64,000 nt of DNA from Purshia tridentata (GCA_003254885.1 QANT01003805.1:39059-103058), one strand, 5' to 3'. Shown: positions 13,110 to 25,838, numbered from the stretch's first letter. Notes: generated by a model not told the origin, from the sequence alone. Translations and numbers: made by a program.

Positions 13110-13209
13110 GTAGTGTAACGATGTACTGTATAGCTCGCAGCCTAAGCAAATTAAACAGTACGTACAGCTAGGCAAGCATGTGAAATGGTGGTTGGAGATC
13201 AAAGGGGGG

Positions 13210-13337
13210 GGAGAGAGAGAGAGAGAGAGAGAAAGATGGTGTGCTGTGCTGTGCACGAGGCAGTAAGTGAGAGGTGGGGAAGAGACCGGGCATCCACATA
13301 TGCATAATGCATGCATGTATGATGAGCCTGAAAGTTT

Positions 13338-13368
<31 letters not shown>
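13210..13368. repeat. Inverted GA and CT microsatellites
   Basis: A (GA)n tract at about 13210-13232 and a (CT)n tract at about 13339-13368 lie roughly 110 bases apart in inverted orientation. RNA from either strand could fold into a hairpin with a stem of about 20 bp or more. No miRNA family sequence was recognised. Confidence 0.7.
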
Positions 13369-13369
<1 letters not shown>

Positions 13370-13372
<3 letters not shown>

Positions 13373-14812
13373 TAAAATGAATGAATGAATGGATGTTATG
13401 GTACATCCGTGACTGTATATAAATGAAATGAGAAGTATTAATCGCTGGAGGATTTTGTAAGCTTGTGAGATCCGTGATTCTGCTACCCTCATTCTCATCA
13501 TCTACTGATATGATGTGATCGGTCTACGCAATACCCTTTTAATTAATTAAATTTAATTTCTTAGATCTCGATCTGACTCTCAACTCATGCATTTTCTTTT
13601 CTCATCATCATGCATATGCCATGATCAGAACCAAATTATTGACCTCCATTCCATATATGTACACTGATCGATATGCAGGACTCCATCATTATCACTCCTA
13701 CTACAATTTACAAAGCACGAACTTCCACATGGTTTTGGTCATTTCTTTTATCTCTAATTTATTTATACATATAGATAGGTTTCTGTGCCTAGATAGCTAC
13801 CTTAATTTAATTTGAATTTGAATTAATGCACATTCTTTTTGCTTCATTAGGGTTTATATATTGTATAAGTGGGCAATTACACACGTTTTCCCTTCTTGAA
13901 TTTAACGCTCTACCCAGATCCTGATGCTGCATCTGCATGCATATGTTTAGGTAATTTATTTCTTAACTCATTGGTACAAGATATTGGTATATTGGTATGT
14001 ATGAGTACTGGTCTTTAATTGAATTTTGTCGCGTGCGGTGTCCTCTACTATTGCAAATTGCATGCAGTAAAATCTAATATTGGTTCTGATCCTATATGCT
14101 TATGCAGATCTAGCTTCCTCTTAGGAACTGATGGATGGCTCGATCTGAGTGCAATTAGGATCCACATCTGCATCTATTGGTTGTGGTTAATTTGTTTCAT
14201 TCTTTGTTTTGTCATCATATAGCTAGCTACTAGCTTGCTAGCCGTTAAAGATCAAGTACATATAGATCCACAGGATGTTATGCATGCTTGGGTTTATTAT
14301 TAATTATTAATATTCGATATTATTAATTCTGGTGTGCAGACATGGCACAAAAGAATCTATACTACTGGTATATATAGTGCTATTCCCAATTAATGATGGC
14401 ACATGGTGGGCACGTGGAGTTTGGCAGGGATTATTTATTTGATTTGTGTTTTTCAAATTATGGAAATAATAATTTATGTAACCCTGACCGTTTTAGTATA
14501 AAGCCCATATATAGTTATATGGGCTATCTCCAGCTTGACATGAAATGTCCTGAACCATACAAGAACAGACGATGGGCTTTCGGTTAACTGTATGCCCAAC
14601 TTTTGTTAATATTTGGTCTCATGGTGTGGCCCACCCAAGGTGCCCAAGAGCAGGCCCATTCGTGTTTTCCGAGGTAGGTGGCTTGTTGCCTTGCCTAGCT
14701 CACCGATCCTTCCAGGGAAAGGAAACGCGCGCGGTGGCTCATTTGAAGTTTGCCGCTGTCTAATTTATTTGTTAATGGATTACATGATGAAATAATGAAA
14801 ATGAAAATGACA
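13370..14812. other. AT-rich intergenic DNA without a supported gene
   Basis: Several open frames of about 60 codons on the plus strand show no recognisable domain, no coherent splicing and typical non-coding composition. The segment 14590-14760 is less AT-rich than its surroundings but I cannot identify it. Confidence 0.4.
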
Positions 14813-15814
14813 ATGTCGACTCTTGTGCTGTGCGATGTGAATCTTGCTGGACAAGTTGACCCGCGTGTGTTTTGTTCTTGTTGACATTGCAATGGTGTTC
14901 TGGGTTAGAAAGCTTGGTCATTGATGGTTCACTTCATCGCCTCAAGACGCTGACGGTGAGAATGTGTAAAGGGTTAAAAAGGATTCGTCTCATTTCCACC
15001 ACCTTTCGACAGGGCCGGCCCTGAAAGAGTGCACGGAGTGCGACGGCCTAGGGCCCACCTTTAAGGGGCTCACAAAATTTATATTATATATATAGTATAA
15101 TATATATATTAATATATATTTAAAAGTAATTATGCTGTAAAAAAAAAAACCATTTATATTTCTGACCCTATTGTCTTTTTTAAGGCCCAATAGAGGTCCC
15201 AAAAAAAAAAAATTTAGTAATCAAAAAAGAGGTGTAAAAGGTTAAAGAGTAAACGCTTGGTTTAGTTGGTTTTTAAGAAGTGAAATTAAGGATATGACTA
15301 GAAATTGTTGGCATGGATGGAGAAGTTGAACTTAGAAAGCCCATTGTTTGTTTATGTGGAACATTTTTTAGTTTTAAAACATTCACGTGGCTGTGAAATT
15401 TTGATTAGGTTGAAAATCTCTTCTTATTTCCATTAGAATAAGACAACAAAAAATTTTGATTAGCTGTTGCTGATTCTAAATTTTGGATTGTTTTGTTAAT
15501 GAAATATTGATTCCAAATTCCCAATTATGAATTTTGATTTGCAAAAATTTTTTTTGGTCCAACTAAATTTAAGGGCCCAATTTAGATTTTCACCCCTAGG
15601 CCTTCCAAAAGTCAGGACCGCCCTGCCTTTCGATATGTTGCTGGCTTTGGAAATCAAGCTCAATTCTCTTTCGTGAGGGTTTCCCAATCTCGAGAAAGTG
15701 CATGTTAGGGTGGGACCCACAACTAATGTGCTTCGTACTTTTGATCAGCGTGAGAAAGATCTTTCTCATGTCAACACTTTGTCAGTCTTCAAATATTTCG
15801 AGTTGGACTCCTAA
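14813..15814 (+). pseudogene. F-box/LRR (FBD-type) relic interrupted by a hAT element
   Basis: On either side of the hAT element, plus-strand translation resembles the leucine-rich part of plant F-box/LRR proteins: STLVLCDVNLAG, then after a stop and frame change LESLVIDGSLHRLKTLTVRM and CKGLKRIRLIS. Beyond the transposon the same frame continues (FRYVAGFG) until a stop, followed by a coding-like stretch in another frame (FDQREKDLSHVNTLSVFKYF) ending at 15814. No F-box is visible, no start codon is convincing, and there are several stops and shifts, so it is a fragmentary dead copy. Removing the 616-bp insert plus one target copy (624 bp, a multiple of three) leaves the LRR frame continuous across the empty site. 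The family call rests on LRR spacing alone and is moderate. Confidence 0.45.
15010..15625. mobile_element. Non-autonomous hAT-type DNA transposon (616 bp) with 8-bp target duplication
   Basis: The left end begins CAGGGCCGGCCCTG (15010-15023). The right end read in reverse begins CAGGGCGGTCCTG (15625-15613). These are imperfect terminal inverted repeats of the hAT style common in dicots, and a shared CCTAGG-containing motif lies just inside each end. The element is flanked by a perfect 8-bp direct duplication, CCTTTCGA, at 15002-15009 and 15626-15633, the size diagnostic for hAT insertion. The interior is AT-rich and encodes no transposase, so the copy could move only with an enzyme supplied in trans. 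It sits inside an F-box/LRR-like relic. Confidence 0.85.
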
Positions 15815-16459
15815 GTCCTCATCATAACCAACTTCATCTCGCTTTTCTTCTGTGTTTTTTCTTTTATCTTCATCACAACGCTCTAGCTAGCATGCTGTTT
15901 TTCAGTTATTAAGTTACTGTGAATTATCAATTTTCATTCGAACTGTGTTGGTTGAGAATAATTACTTTATGCACTTGCTATTGAGATCAATAAGCGACAA
16001 AAACTCTTGTTTTACTGCTTTACTCTGCACGCTTGTATTGTGTTCAAGACTTGAAACAATTGCTGCTTTTTGGAGGAAATGATTTCATGATGTATAGAAA
16101 AGTTAAGACGGCTCATGTCATTGGAAGTTGGAACAATTGAATAATTCTACATTAACGTTTTTTTACCTTCTGCCAAAAAAAGAAAAAAATCCTTCTTTTT
16201 AATCCCGTTTTAAACTCCAGTTGCCTTCTCGAACACGTACAGTTTCTTCTATAAATCTATTTCTTGAATTATATATCTAGCCAACTAGAAAGAAAAAGAC
16301 AATTTTGATATATACTTCATTGCATTATTAATTTCAACAAAGAAGCTTGTGTACAATGCTGATGTCCTTAAGTACAGAATCCAGCCCACCCAACCCAAAG
16401 AGCAGAAAAAGAAGCAGCAAAAACTTTACAATAAGTTGACAAACAAGCAGAAAATTTGC
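15815..16459. other. Intergenic, 3' flank of the BSD gene
   Basis: AT-rich sequence with no supported gene; the proximal part will contain the 3' UTR of the minus-strand BSD-domain gene. Confidence 0.4.
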
Positions 16460-18851
16460 CTAATCAAACTCATCTACAGTAAGCCAGTCATTTGACTCCT
16501 CGCCTTCTGAATCTTTCTCTTTTGACTGACCAGCCTTTTGCTGGCCAACCTCAACATCAGAACTTCTATTCAGCTGAACCCAGTCATTTGATCCATAGGC
16601 CCTACCGTCCTGTGCATGTGCTCGCCTTAGGCCTGATACTCTACTAGAAAGGTCATTTTCATCGTCCTCTAAATCGCTGAATGAGATATCCTCTTCTGGT
16701 TCATCTTTTTTTGGGCCATCTACAAAAGTGCCAGAACTAATACTTGCCTCTTCAGACCACTGTTCAGTGCTCTCTTCATCGTCCATCTTTAACCGTTCTG
16801 CTGTATTCACAATCCCAGTCAAAGCTTCCTTTTCTTGAGATACGATATCCTCCCCTTGTGTCTCCCCAACCTGGATGTCCTTTTGAGATGACTTAAGACT
16901 CGACTTCTCAGAGTTATCCACCAGTGTTTTCCTCTTGTTTTGAAGCTTCTGCAGAAGTGCATCTCTTGCTTCAACAATCTGCAAAGAAATAATTCTTTAA
17001 AAATACTGCATTTGTTATAAAAATCGTTGGAAGCTGCAATGTGGGAATTGAAAAAAATATTCAAAGTGCTTTTCAAAACACATTTTATATATAATATTTC
17101 AAACACTGCTACCTAGCTTAGAAAATCCCTTCCAGTTACAGGACACTTAAAAGAGTCACCGACTCTATTCTTGCATGGACTCGGTCGAAAGAAACACATG
17201 AGATTTAAACATTTTGAAGTTGAAAAGCTAGCTTAGACAAATTAAGTGAATCAAGCACTCCGTTCCCTTTCGAAGAGATCAGTCAAACCACTACCCATAT
17301 AACAAAAAACAATACAGTTCTGATTCCCATGTCTAGATAGGACATTGTAGATCCCCCTATCTCCTATCTCCAGAAACAGATGCTATAACATTTACTATGA
17401 AGTTAAAAGAAATGCAAGGAACTCCGCTCAAGGACAAGCAAAGGAGAGACAGTTGGAGAAACTACAACAACCAATGAGGTTGCACAAGAGCAACTGGTGA
17501 CAGGTAATGCACAGATCATGCCCATTTATGAGCTTTCACTTACAAGGGCTGCAAGCTGCAGTAAGCTCAAATATGGTAAGATGCACCTACACACACATAG
17601 AATGAATTATAAATAAAAGTCAAACTCCATAGTGTCCTCCCAAAGCAAATTGTATTTAGGCTTTTATTCTGCATGTAAATATGGATAAGATAAGACTAAT
17701 GCAACAAGAGGTGGAAGACAAACTTCTTGCCTTGGGGGTTGATAGAAGCTCAAAATCTTGTTCATTTAGTCTTGGAAGCAACAACATGAAATAGATCATC
17801 CAAAATTGTTCCTCCCTCATGGAACTGCAAAGCCCGACTCTTAGATCCCTAAACCCTGGAACCAATCGCTCAACAGCAGACGCGTGCTCTCTCTGAGCAC
17901 CAGACATTCTGAAATCTGCAATTAAAAAAGTTCAAAACCAAACAGCATGATATTGGGAACATAAATGTCATGTCAATTTGTTTCAACTGGGATTAGTAAG
18001 TTCATTATCCTGTAATCCTATGTAGTGGAAGCAAAAGGAATCAGAGGTCTCCAATAACAATACCCTTATCTCTCATTCCAAAGTCCAAACAGAAAAGTAT
18101 TACATAAAATGCATGCCAGCTTTCAAGAAATTGTAAATTCTTATGATATAAATTTTAGCTTTTTCCTCAGCATAAAAAGGGCACAACTTTAAAAGTTCAA
18201 TGTAAGCTGAACAGTATACTTCAAATTCACAATCCACAAATTCATATACAAACCTACCCAATACATACAAAGAAAATATGTAAACAAAACCAACATTGCA
18301 TTCAATTTGAACAATAAAGTATGCAATCCTCACACAGAAGTGAAGTTTAAAACTTTACCCTGATCGACTGCTATTGGAAAGTCGGTCCAATAGTCTGGCA
18401 TCCCCGAAATCTCGGAGACGAAACCGAGAAGCTCGTCCGAAATCCCCGGCGCGGAACCGCCATCATTATCAACATCGTCTTCTATAGCTTCGTTCTGAAG
18501 CTGCAACAGGTTCGAAGCGAATTTGGAGATCTCCGTGACGGCTTTGTTGCTATTTGTAGAGAAAAGCGAGAGTCCGCTCCTGAAGCTCCCGCCGATCTCC
18601 GCAAGATCGTTTCGGATTCCCAAAAGCGCTTGCGATTGCGATTGCGGCGACGACTGTGGTCGAGAGTTGGATGAGGGAACGGCGTCGTCTTGGGACGACG
18701 GCGGTGGAGCCAGGAAGCTAGCGACGCCGCGGAGTTGGCGGCCGATGGTTTGGCCGAGAAGCGACATGTCGTTTTGCGGCGAGGACGTTGGTGATTCGTC
18801 GGCGTCATGTGGATCGTCGTCGGGCTGAAGGGAACCAAAGAGCCAAGACAT
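16460..18851 (-). CDS. BSD domain-containing protein
   Basis: Plant protein of the BSD-domain family (relatives At1g69030/At1g26300 in Arabidopsis), function not established. BSD domains were named from BTF2-like transcription factors, synapse-associated proteins and DOS2-like proteins. Three exons: 18851-18359, 17915-17731 and 16978-16460, giving 398 residues. The N-terminus MSWLFGSLQPDD is typical. A Ser/Gln-rich linker follows, then the BSD core around residues 195-226 (FWMIYFMLLLPRLNEQDFEL, with the invariant FW pair at 202-203). The tail is very acidic and ends DWLTVDEFD. Intron 1 is a normal GT-AG intron with phase 1. Intron 2 uses a GC donor (AAG|GCAAGA), which is needed to join LSTPK to IVEARDALL in frame. 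A 12-base candidate micro-exon lies inside intron 2 (17544-17555). Confidence 0.88.
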
Positions 18852-20134
18852 TGTTTGGCTTGCTTTTTTTGGTTTCTGGTGTTACTTGGAGAAAAGCAAC
18901 AACTTCATGACACAAAAGGCTGAAGAAGAAGCTCTCTCTTTATTATTATTATTTTTTTCAATTTATTATTTTTGGTTCTTTCTTACTCCGAGAGTCTGTG
19001 ACTGACTGTGATTCTGTGAATACTCTATTGAGAAGCTACTGCACTGGTTAAGTGGGTTTTGGACTTTTACTTTTATATTGGGTTTGTTTCGTAACTTTCG
19101 TTTCGCTGTTGGACGATTAAAACTCGTAAAATGACGACGAAGATGATAACTTTAACGATTAATAAATGTATAATATATATAATATACCACACAAAAAATA
19201 ATGTATAAATTTATAATACAATTACTTAATTACTTTGTACTCTGCTTAAAGGGTGTGGGCGAAAGCCAAGAGGTTGTGAGCTTGACACATCACCGATGGC
19301 TCTAAATAAATTTATTGTTTATTATTATAAATTATAATATTAGATCAACAGATCCTCCGCTTATTTTCCCTTACGGTTTTTTTATTTTTTATTTTTATGC
19401 AGCGGCTTTTTCTTTTTGGGTTATACAGGAAATCTCCAAAATATAGTACATATATATAGGTGAAATTATAAAATAGATGGGGAACCCACATTGGGTTGAG
19501 CATCCAAATGTGAAGTAATTAATAGAGCATTAGTCCCAAACTTTTGAATCATTATTCATTGGCAAAAAAAAAAAAAATTGAATAATTATTCCATATTTAG
19601 AGTTAGCGCAAGCACATTGGAGATACCATCATTTTAGCCACAGCCAAGGGGTCCTGCAATAAGGAAAAAAAGTAATGGCGGCAAGGAAGAAAATTGTAGT
19701 CCAAACGAATGATAACCAAGACCCACAAATCAAATTTAATGTATCCTCATTACATAACTGTCTATCAACAATCACTTCTATCAATTATAGAGATCCTTAA
19801 AGGACCAAAGGACCAAAGGAGAGGGAGGAAAAAAAAGAAAAGAAAAACAGAAAAGGTTGAAATAATATTTCCTGCTCAAGTCTCAACAATGATAAAGCAG
19901 GTCAAAAGAATTTTACAGTAGCCCGAATAACATCACGCAAATCACCAAATAGCTCAAAGTCCTCCCTCTCATATTTATTTAACAAAGAATATTAATCCTA
20001 GCTAACTACTGCACATACAAAACATATGGTACATGTTCGTCTCTCCAAATTTCCAATGATTAAATCTAAAACTGACTATTCTTTATGTTCCTTCCCCACA
20101 TTGCTTGATAAAAATGTGTTCCTTGGACAACCAT
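18852..20134. other. BSD promoter and intergenic AT-rich DNA
   Basis: Upstream region of the BSD gene plus the 3' flank of the next minus-strand gene. The stretch at about 19245-19300 (GGGTGTGGGCGAAAGCC and following) looks like a dispersed-repeat fragment, but no ends or target duplication could be set. Confidence 0.35.
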
Positions 20135-23100
20135 CTACAAATAGCCTGTATATGGATTGTATGCTTGGACAGGCATACCTGGGCCATAAGGGTGGACAGT
20201 GGCTCCATGGGGACTTCCAAAAGGATTCAACGACTGCTGCTGTTGTGGGCCCATCATCATCATCTGCTGCTGCTGCTGTTGCAACATGAAGGCTTGCTGC
20301 TGGTTGGCCATTGCTGCCATCTGCACAGAAGGTGGTGCAGCCATTGTGTTGGACGCAAAAAAGGGATCATGAACTGGTGGTTGCATCATGCCACCAACCG
20401 CTGGAACAGGCTCCCATGGGTTGTAGCTCACATTCTGATTGCTTCTTCTGATTGCATCATCATACAGGCTGTCCAGTGTAAGCTTGTCCAACCCTCCCGC
20501 CTTCATTCAACAGTTGAAATGCGTCAGCAGAGTTCGCTCATTAAGAGAAAAAAAAAACACAGAAAAAAGAAGAGTGTATTGCTTGATAGCATAAGAACAA
20601 CAATGTGTCAAGTTAAAAAAGCACCACCACTTTTGGCAGAGAAGCAAAAGCTTCTGTGTGCATTTGTGTATTTGTATTTGAGAGAGAGAGACACAGAGAG
20701 AGAGAGTTGGTAGGAGAAGAGTACAAGTTTGCTAGCAGCCATGGCACTCTCATTTGAGCTTGGTGCTGTAACAAGAGCCAATTCCCAACCTGCACTTCCA
20801 TTTGCTTGAGTTGGAGCCGTAGAAGTTGGTTGATCTGCTGCAAAAACCAAAATAGCATTTACCAATATACAATATATAACTTACTTATAAAAGGTTTTCT
20901 ATTCCAAATTAAGAATAAAGAAGCTTTGTGCATATTTCTTGGGATAGAACTAGTTCAAGCTGACTTCAGAAGGCAGTAAATTGAATCCTCAACCTTCTGA
21001 TGATTTTGAAAAGCTATAAATGATTAGAATAATTAGATTTGAGAGAGCGAGAAAGAGAGATCTTACAAACAGGAACAATAGCTAAAGCCATAGCATTCTT
21101 CTCGTCTAACTCTGAAGTATCTGGAACAGGATCATTCAAACCCTAGTGACAAAGAAAAGCATACCTAATTAAACTTCCAAGGATTCAGCTAAACGAAGAG
21201 TTTTCAAGACTACTGTATGACGTATTCAAGGAAAAAGACAAAAAAAAAAGGGTTATGAGAACTACCAGCAGATCAGGTGGTTCAGCTACAGGTGCTTCCA
21301 CTTTTACTGGTTCAGGCAGAGGTGGTGAAGGTGGACGTGCCTCTGCCTCTTGGGTCATTTTATACTCTATGGCTAAGACTTCCTTGGGGGAAGAAATTCT
21401 ATTTTCAGCCACCTGCCAGGTTAAAGATTGAACTTGAATGAAATTGTAAACTTCATATATATCAAACAATAATTATTACCAAGAAAATGGAGATACAAAG
21501 GCATGAACGAATCAAAACTAGAATGAGATAAATCTGAATCGATTAGCTAAGTTAAACTGGTCATTATAGGTTTTGATAATCAGTGACATCTGCTGATCCA
21601 CTTCTCCTCGTTGGAAATAACATTGCAAAAATTGCCACTTTTCTTTCAAAAGGACTGAACTAAGAGGGAAAGGACTTTCATACCTGATCCTTGCGTACGG
21701 TTGAGACCCGGGGAGCATCTCTCACGTACTCTTCCATGGCTTGTAAAAATGATGCAGGGGGCTGCATTATGAACAAATTACTAAGTTAACATGAATTAAT
21801 TTGAGAAATTTGTGAACAACACAAGGAAGGCAATATGTTGTCAAAGGCACCACAAGTAAAACAGTCAACCTGCTCAATCCTGATAAACTTTTCTCCACGG
21901 CCAATATCAAGACTTTTACATACTTCATAAAACTCTGATAGTCTCTCTGCCTGTAAAAAGCAGATGGAATGTAAATGTCAATATATGATATAATTCTCCA
22001 CTGATTAGGACAGATATCCCACAAAAATTACCTGCTGCCCTGCCCTCCGATATATATCCAGAGCCTTCACAGCATCATTGCGTTGCATCTCAAAGAACTG
22101 TGATAGTTATGATTATCATATATGATTAGCTTATAGCGCAAGCTTCTAAATTTCTATTCTAACATGCAAAGATCATATCCTACCTTGTCAACCAAATTGA
22201 CTGTTCCATCACTTATAGCTTGATAAATCTTGATGCTTTCAGAAGCAACCTAATTGTAATGATAGAAGACAATCAGAAGAGAAGTGAAAATATTGGCTAA
22301 ACATTCAGCTAGAATTGTGGATAAGAAGTATAATTGCAAGCTTCGCCTACCATTGAAAGTGCTAACTGAACCACAAAATTATGAACTGCTGCCCCTTGTG
22401 GCTGCCAAAAAAGGATTCAATATATCACTAATAGGAAGTAAAATGATATTCCAAAAAAACGTGTTCATTAATTGACACATGCTCAAACCCATCATCTGTA
22501 ACATTATTCCATAAGTTAACACATGCTCAAACCCATATTCGTGTTTAGGCAACAGCACCATGGCATAAACCTATTTATTATGGAGTGGTGAAATAAAAGA
22601 ATTACCTGGCAACCAAGAACACGAGAAAGAAGCTCTTGCAGAGCAGGCAAATGCACAAGCAATTCGGCAGTATCCAGATCTTTGGTCCTCTGCACCACAA
22701 TATTTAGCTATGAAGTCACAAAACAATTCTTTAACAAGAATGTGAGTTTCAAGACATACGAAATGTCAACATGCCATTTAGAGATGAAAAGTTGTCATTA
22801 TAGCTTCCCTTCAATGAAAGTCATTATGAATGAAAGTATAAGCTAAAAGAAAGCTGATATAGATGAAATAAAATTCTTACTGGGCGATCCATCTCAACAT
22901 CATATTTCAACACACGAAAGCATTCCAATCTCTCCTCCAAGAACAAGGCATAAGTACGGATCCAGGTGGAATAATCCCATGCTGGGCAGTGAAAAGGTCA
23001 GTTTTTAAACGGATAAATTGTATGCTTAAGATGGAATCAGGTGGGTGGAGAGGTACCATTTGGACTGGAATCGTCTTTGAAATGAGACAAGTTAAGCATA

Positions 23101-24073
23101 TGGCTTCTACTTCTACCATAATTCATGAGTTCTTCGTGAAATGTAGGGTCCACTTCCCTCAAAGCACGGTGAATAACAATCAAAGTTTTCAATGCAACCT
23201 AAACACCAACCAACAATCAGTTAGTCAAATTTCAATCAAGACACACACATAGATTATGAAGATTGAATCACAGAAAGATTAAAACTCCGATGAGCATTTG
23301 AGCCAGTGACCGCTTACAAATGATTATCAGGTTTACCACATGATGAGCATATTTAGAACAATGAATTACAAACATCCTCAATCTTGGTCTTGACTCTCAA
23401 CTAGGGATGAATTCTTTTACCAACATCTACAAATTTACTATGCCTTATCACTTGCTAAATACTACATACACAAGAGAATGCAACTTAGTGGTTACATATA
23501 CCAAAGGACTCCTAATAAATTGAATCACATTCTTTATTTCTTAAATTAGCATGAAAGTTTTTGCACAATACTGTTTAACCAGATCATCAGAGAGTATTAA
23601 TGACAAAATACACATACCGCCCAGTTATGTGTCTTCGCTAACCTTCTGGCAAGAGCATGGATGCAGTATGCAACATCAGCCCGAGGTCTTGTAGCGGAAA
23701 TAGCAGAAAAAATTGCTTCAAAAAGTAAAACAAAGAAGCTGTATCAGTCCTGATTTACCAACACTTTCTTCTGGACGCGGATCATCAAATTTACAATATG
23801 AAAAGCCATCTTTATCAAAGTACCTCTGATGTATTTTTCCTTAGCTGGACGCTCAACATGATTTGTTGCTTTGACTATAGCAATATCCAATTCCTGTAAA
23901 ATTCGATGCCCAATCACCTAAATCGGATGCTTCATGATTGATAGAACCATCGAAAACAACTAAACAAATGGCAATACCTTGTAATCACTATTGACTTTGG
24001 CCAAAGAAACTGTGGTGGTGTCCTTGAGGGCTCCAAGTGCTTTCCTCAAGCTCTTCTGTGTACCTCCTGACAT
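20135..24073 (-). CDS. PICALM3: ANTH-domain clathrin assembly protein (At5g35200/PICALM3 type)
   Basis: AP180/CALM-type adaptor that binds PI(4,5)P2 and clathrin during endocytosis at the plasma membrane. Fifteen exons: 24073-23978, 23893-23824, 23715-23618, 23198-23057, 22981-22881, 22689-22606, 22401-22351, 22249-22184, 22097-22032, 21950-21870, 21761-21684, 21412-21266, 21142-21067, 20837-20725 and 20500-20135. They encode 544 residues, the same length I recall for At5g35200. The ANTH domain starts [18 protein letters not shown], includes the lipid-binding IVKATNH motif, and continues through alpha-helical repeats to about residue 300. A Pro/Glu-rich region with a DLL clathrin-type motif (358-360) follows. 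The Gln/Met-rich tail has NPW (450-452), DPF (468-470) and NPF (515-517) motifs, the last a ligand for EH domains. A complete, ordinary gene. Confidence 0.95.
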
Positions 24074-25730
24074 TCTCTCTCCCTCCTCTCTATATCAAAA
24101 TTCTACAACAAAGACCAACTCAGTCTGGCACGAAAAAAATATATTTAATCCAAATCAAACTGTAAAACTCACCCAGCCCTTAAATATCAAATTCACAATA
24201 TGACAAACTTACAGAAAACTCAAAAAAATTATTCAAAACCCTAAGTTCCAAGTTCCAACTTCATAATTCAGATCGAATCAGTTAAAAAAAGGAATTGCTG
24301 ACCACACAATATACCGAAAATTCACAAAGTGCCAAGCCAATACTCAGAGACAGACTGAATTATCATTGAAGATTCAAAATCTAAAAAAGCAAACAAATTT
24401 TACAATAGAAAGTTCAAATTCAACAATAACAGAATGTTAGCATCAGCTTTCATTGCAGAAAAAAAGGAAGGAATAATAAAATTAAATAATTGCAAAGTTG
24501 AAAAAGGACAGCAGCTACGCAGACACAAAGAGATAAAGATCTAGGCGAAAGGAAACACAATCTATGCGATTGAAACAACGCGTTTAGTGGTTGAAGCTCA
24601 GAACAAAACGAGGAGAAAAGGAAAAGCAAAGTGAAAGAGAACCGAGAAATATCAGAAGCAGAAGGAGATCGGAGATCTTGACTTGCCTGAAAAACAAATG
24701 ACCAGAGAGAGAGAGAGAGAGAGGAAGAGAACGAGGGAGGAAGGGAGAGTGGTCTGAGTCTAAGAGAGAGAGCAGAGAAAAGTCGACCAGAAACGAGTTC
24801 GGTTTGGTTGGCCCGTCGGCGTCTACGACAATTTAATTTAATTTAACTTTTTTTTTTTTCTAAATTTCATTATTTAATTAATTATCTGAATTTTCCCATC
24901 TGTCAGAAAGACAGAAAATACGGCTCTGTAAGATGGGGAAGTGTTTCTCTACCGCGCTCTCTTTCTACACATTTACTCCGCTCCACTTTCACATCTTGCC
25001 ACGTATTCATACTTCATGTCTTAACATTTTATATTTTCTTTTTTTTGGCCAGGGTAACACTTTATATTTTCAATTATTATATTATCAATCTGATAACTAT
25101 TTTGTTTATAATGAAAATAAAATATTTCAGAATTTTTTGTTTTGCTATAAGAATAAAATTAAAGTTGAGAGCCTCAAGAACAAACCGAAGTCACATGATA
25201 AAAAATGATAATTGAAACAACAAGCATGAAAAAAGAGTGAATCCTGATCTTCAAAAGAATTTTTAGAGTAGCTCAAAATTAACTTATAAAGATATAATAA
25301 AATTAATTAACTTATAAAGATTCTGAAATTACGTATTTAAATATATAAATCATCAAAAAAAAGTTGCGAAATATTACTCTCTACCATAATGGATTCAAAA
25401 TATTTCAAGCTATTTTGCTAGAGAATATTACTTTCTATAAAGCTTATTCATAATTACATATTCCTTTAGTAATTATTAATCAATCAAAGAATTAAATGAC
25501 CAATCAATCATGATTTACAAATTCAAATTTAAACACCTAACCCATAAAATTATAGGTAAATTACTAAAAAGTCCATTATAGAGCCTTTTATACCCAAAAA
25601 AAAAAACACACCTTAAAAGTTGGAAATAGATCCTCTTGATACAAATAAAGTCCACAATATGTACAAGTAGTCCACGTTATGTGTTTTTTTCTGTGAATTT
25701 TTTTAAACTAAGCAAATTTAAACCCAATTT

Positions 25731-25838
25731 GTTAGGATTAAATTCATCAAAATACATCACAATTGTTTCCTCTTAAGATTAATTGTTAAGATTAAATTCA
25801 TCAAAATATATCACAATTGTTTCTATTAAGATTAATGT
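25731..25838. repeat. Tandem duplication, period 54 bp
   Basis: Two head-to-tail copies starting GTTAGGATTAAATTCATC (25731) and GTTAAGATTAAATTCATC (25785). They differ by a few substitutions and a small deletion in the second copy. Non-coding. Confidence 0.75.

Noticed and set aside
19245-19310. tRNA- or SINE-like segment
   Set aside because: Box-like motifs are only approximate, no cloverleaf can be drawn and no poly(A) end or target duplication was found.
20105-20713. 202-codon plus-strand frame with His/Leu runs
   Set aside because: Antisense of the Gln/Met-rich last exon of the ANTH protein gene.
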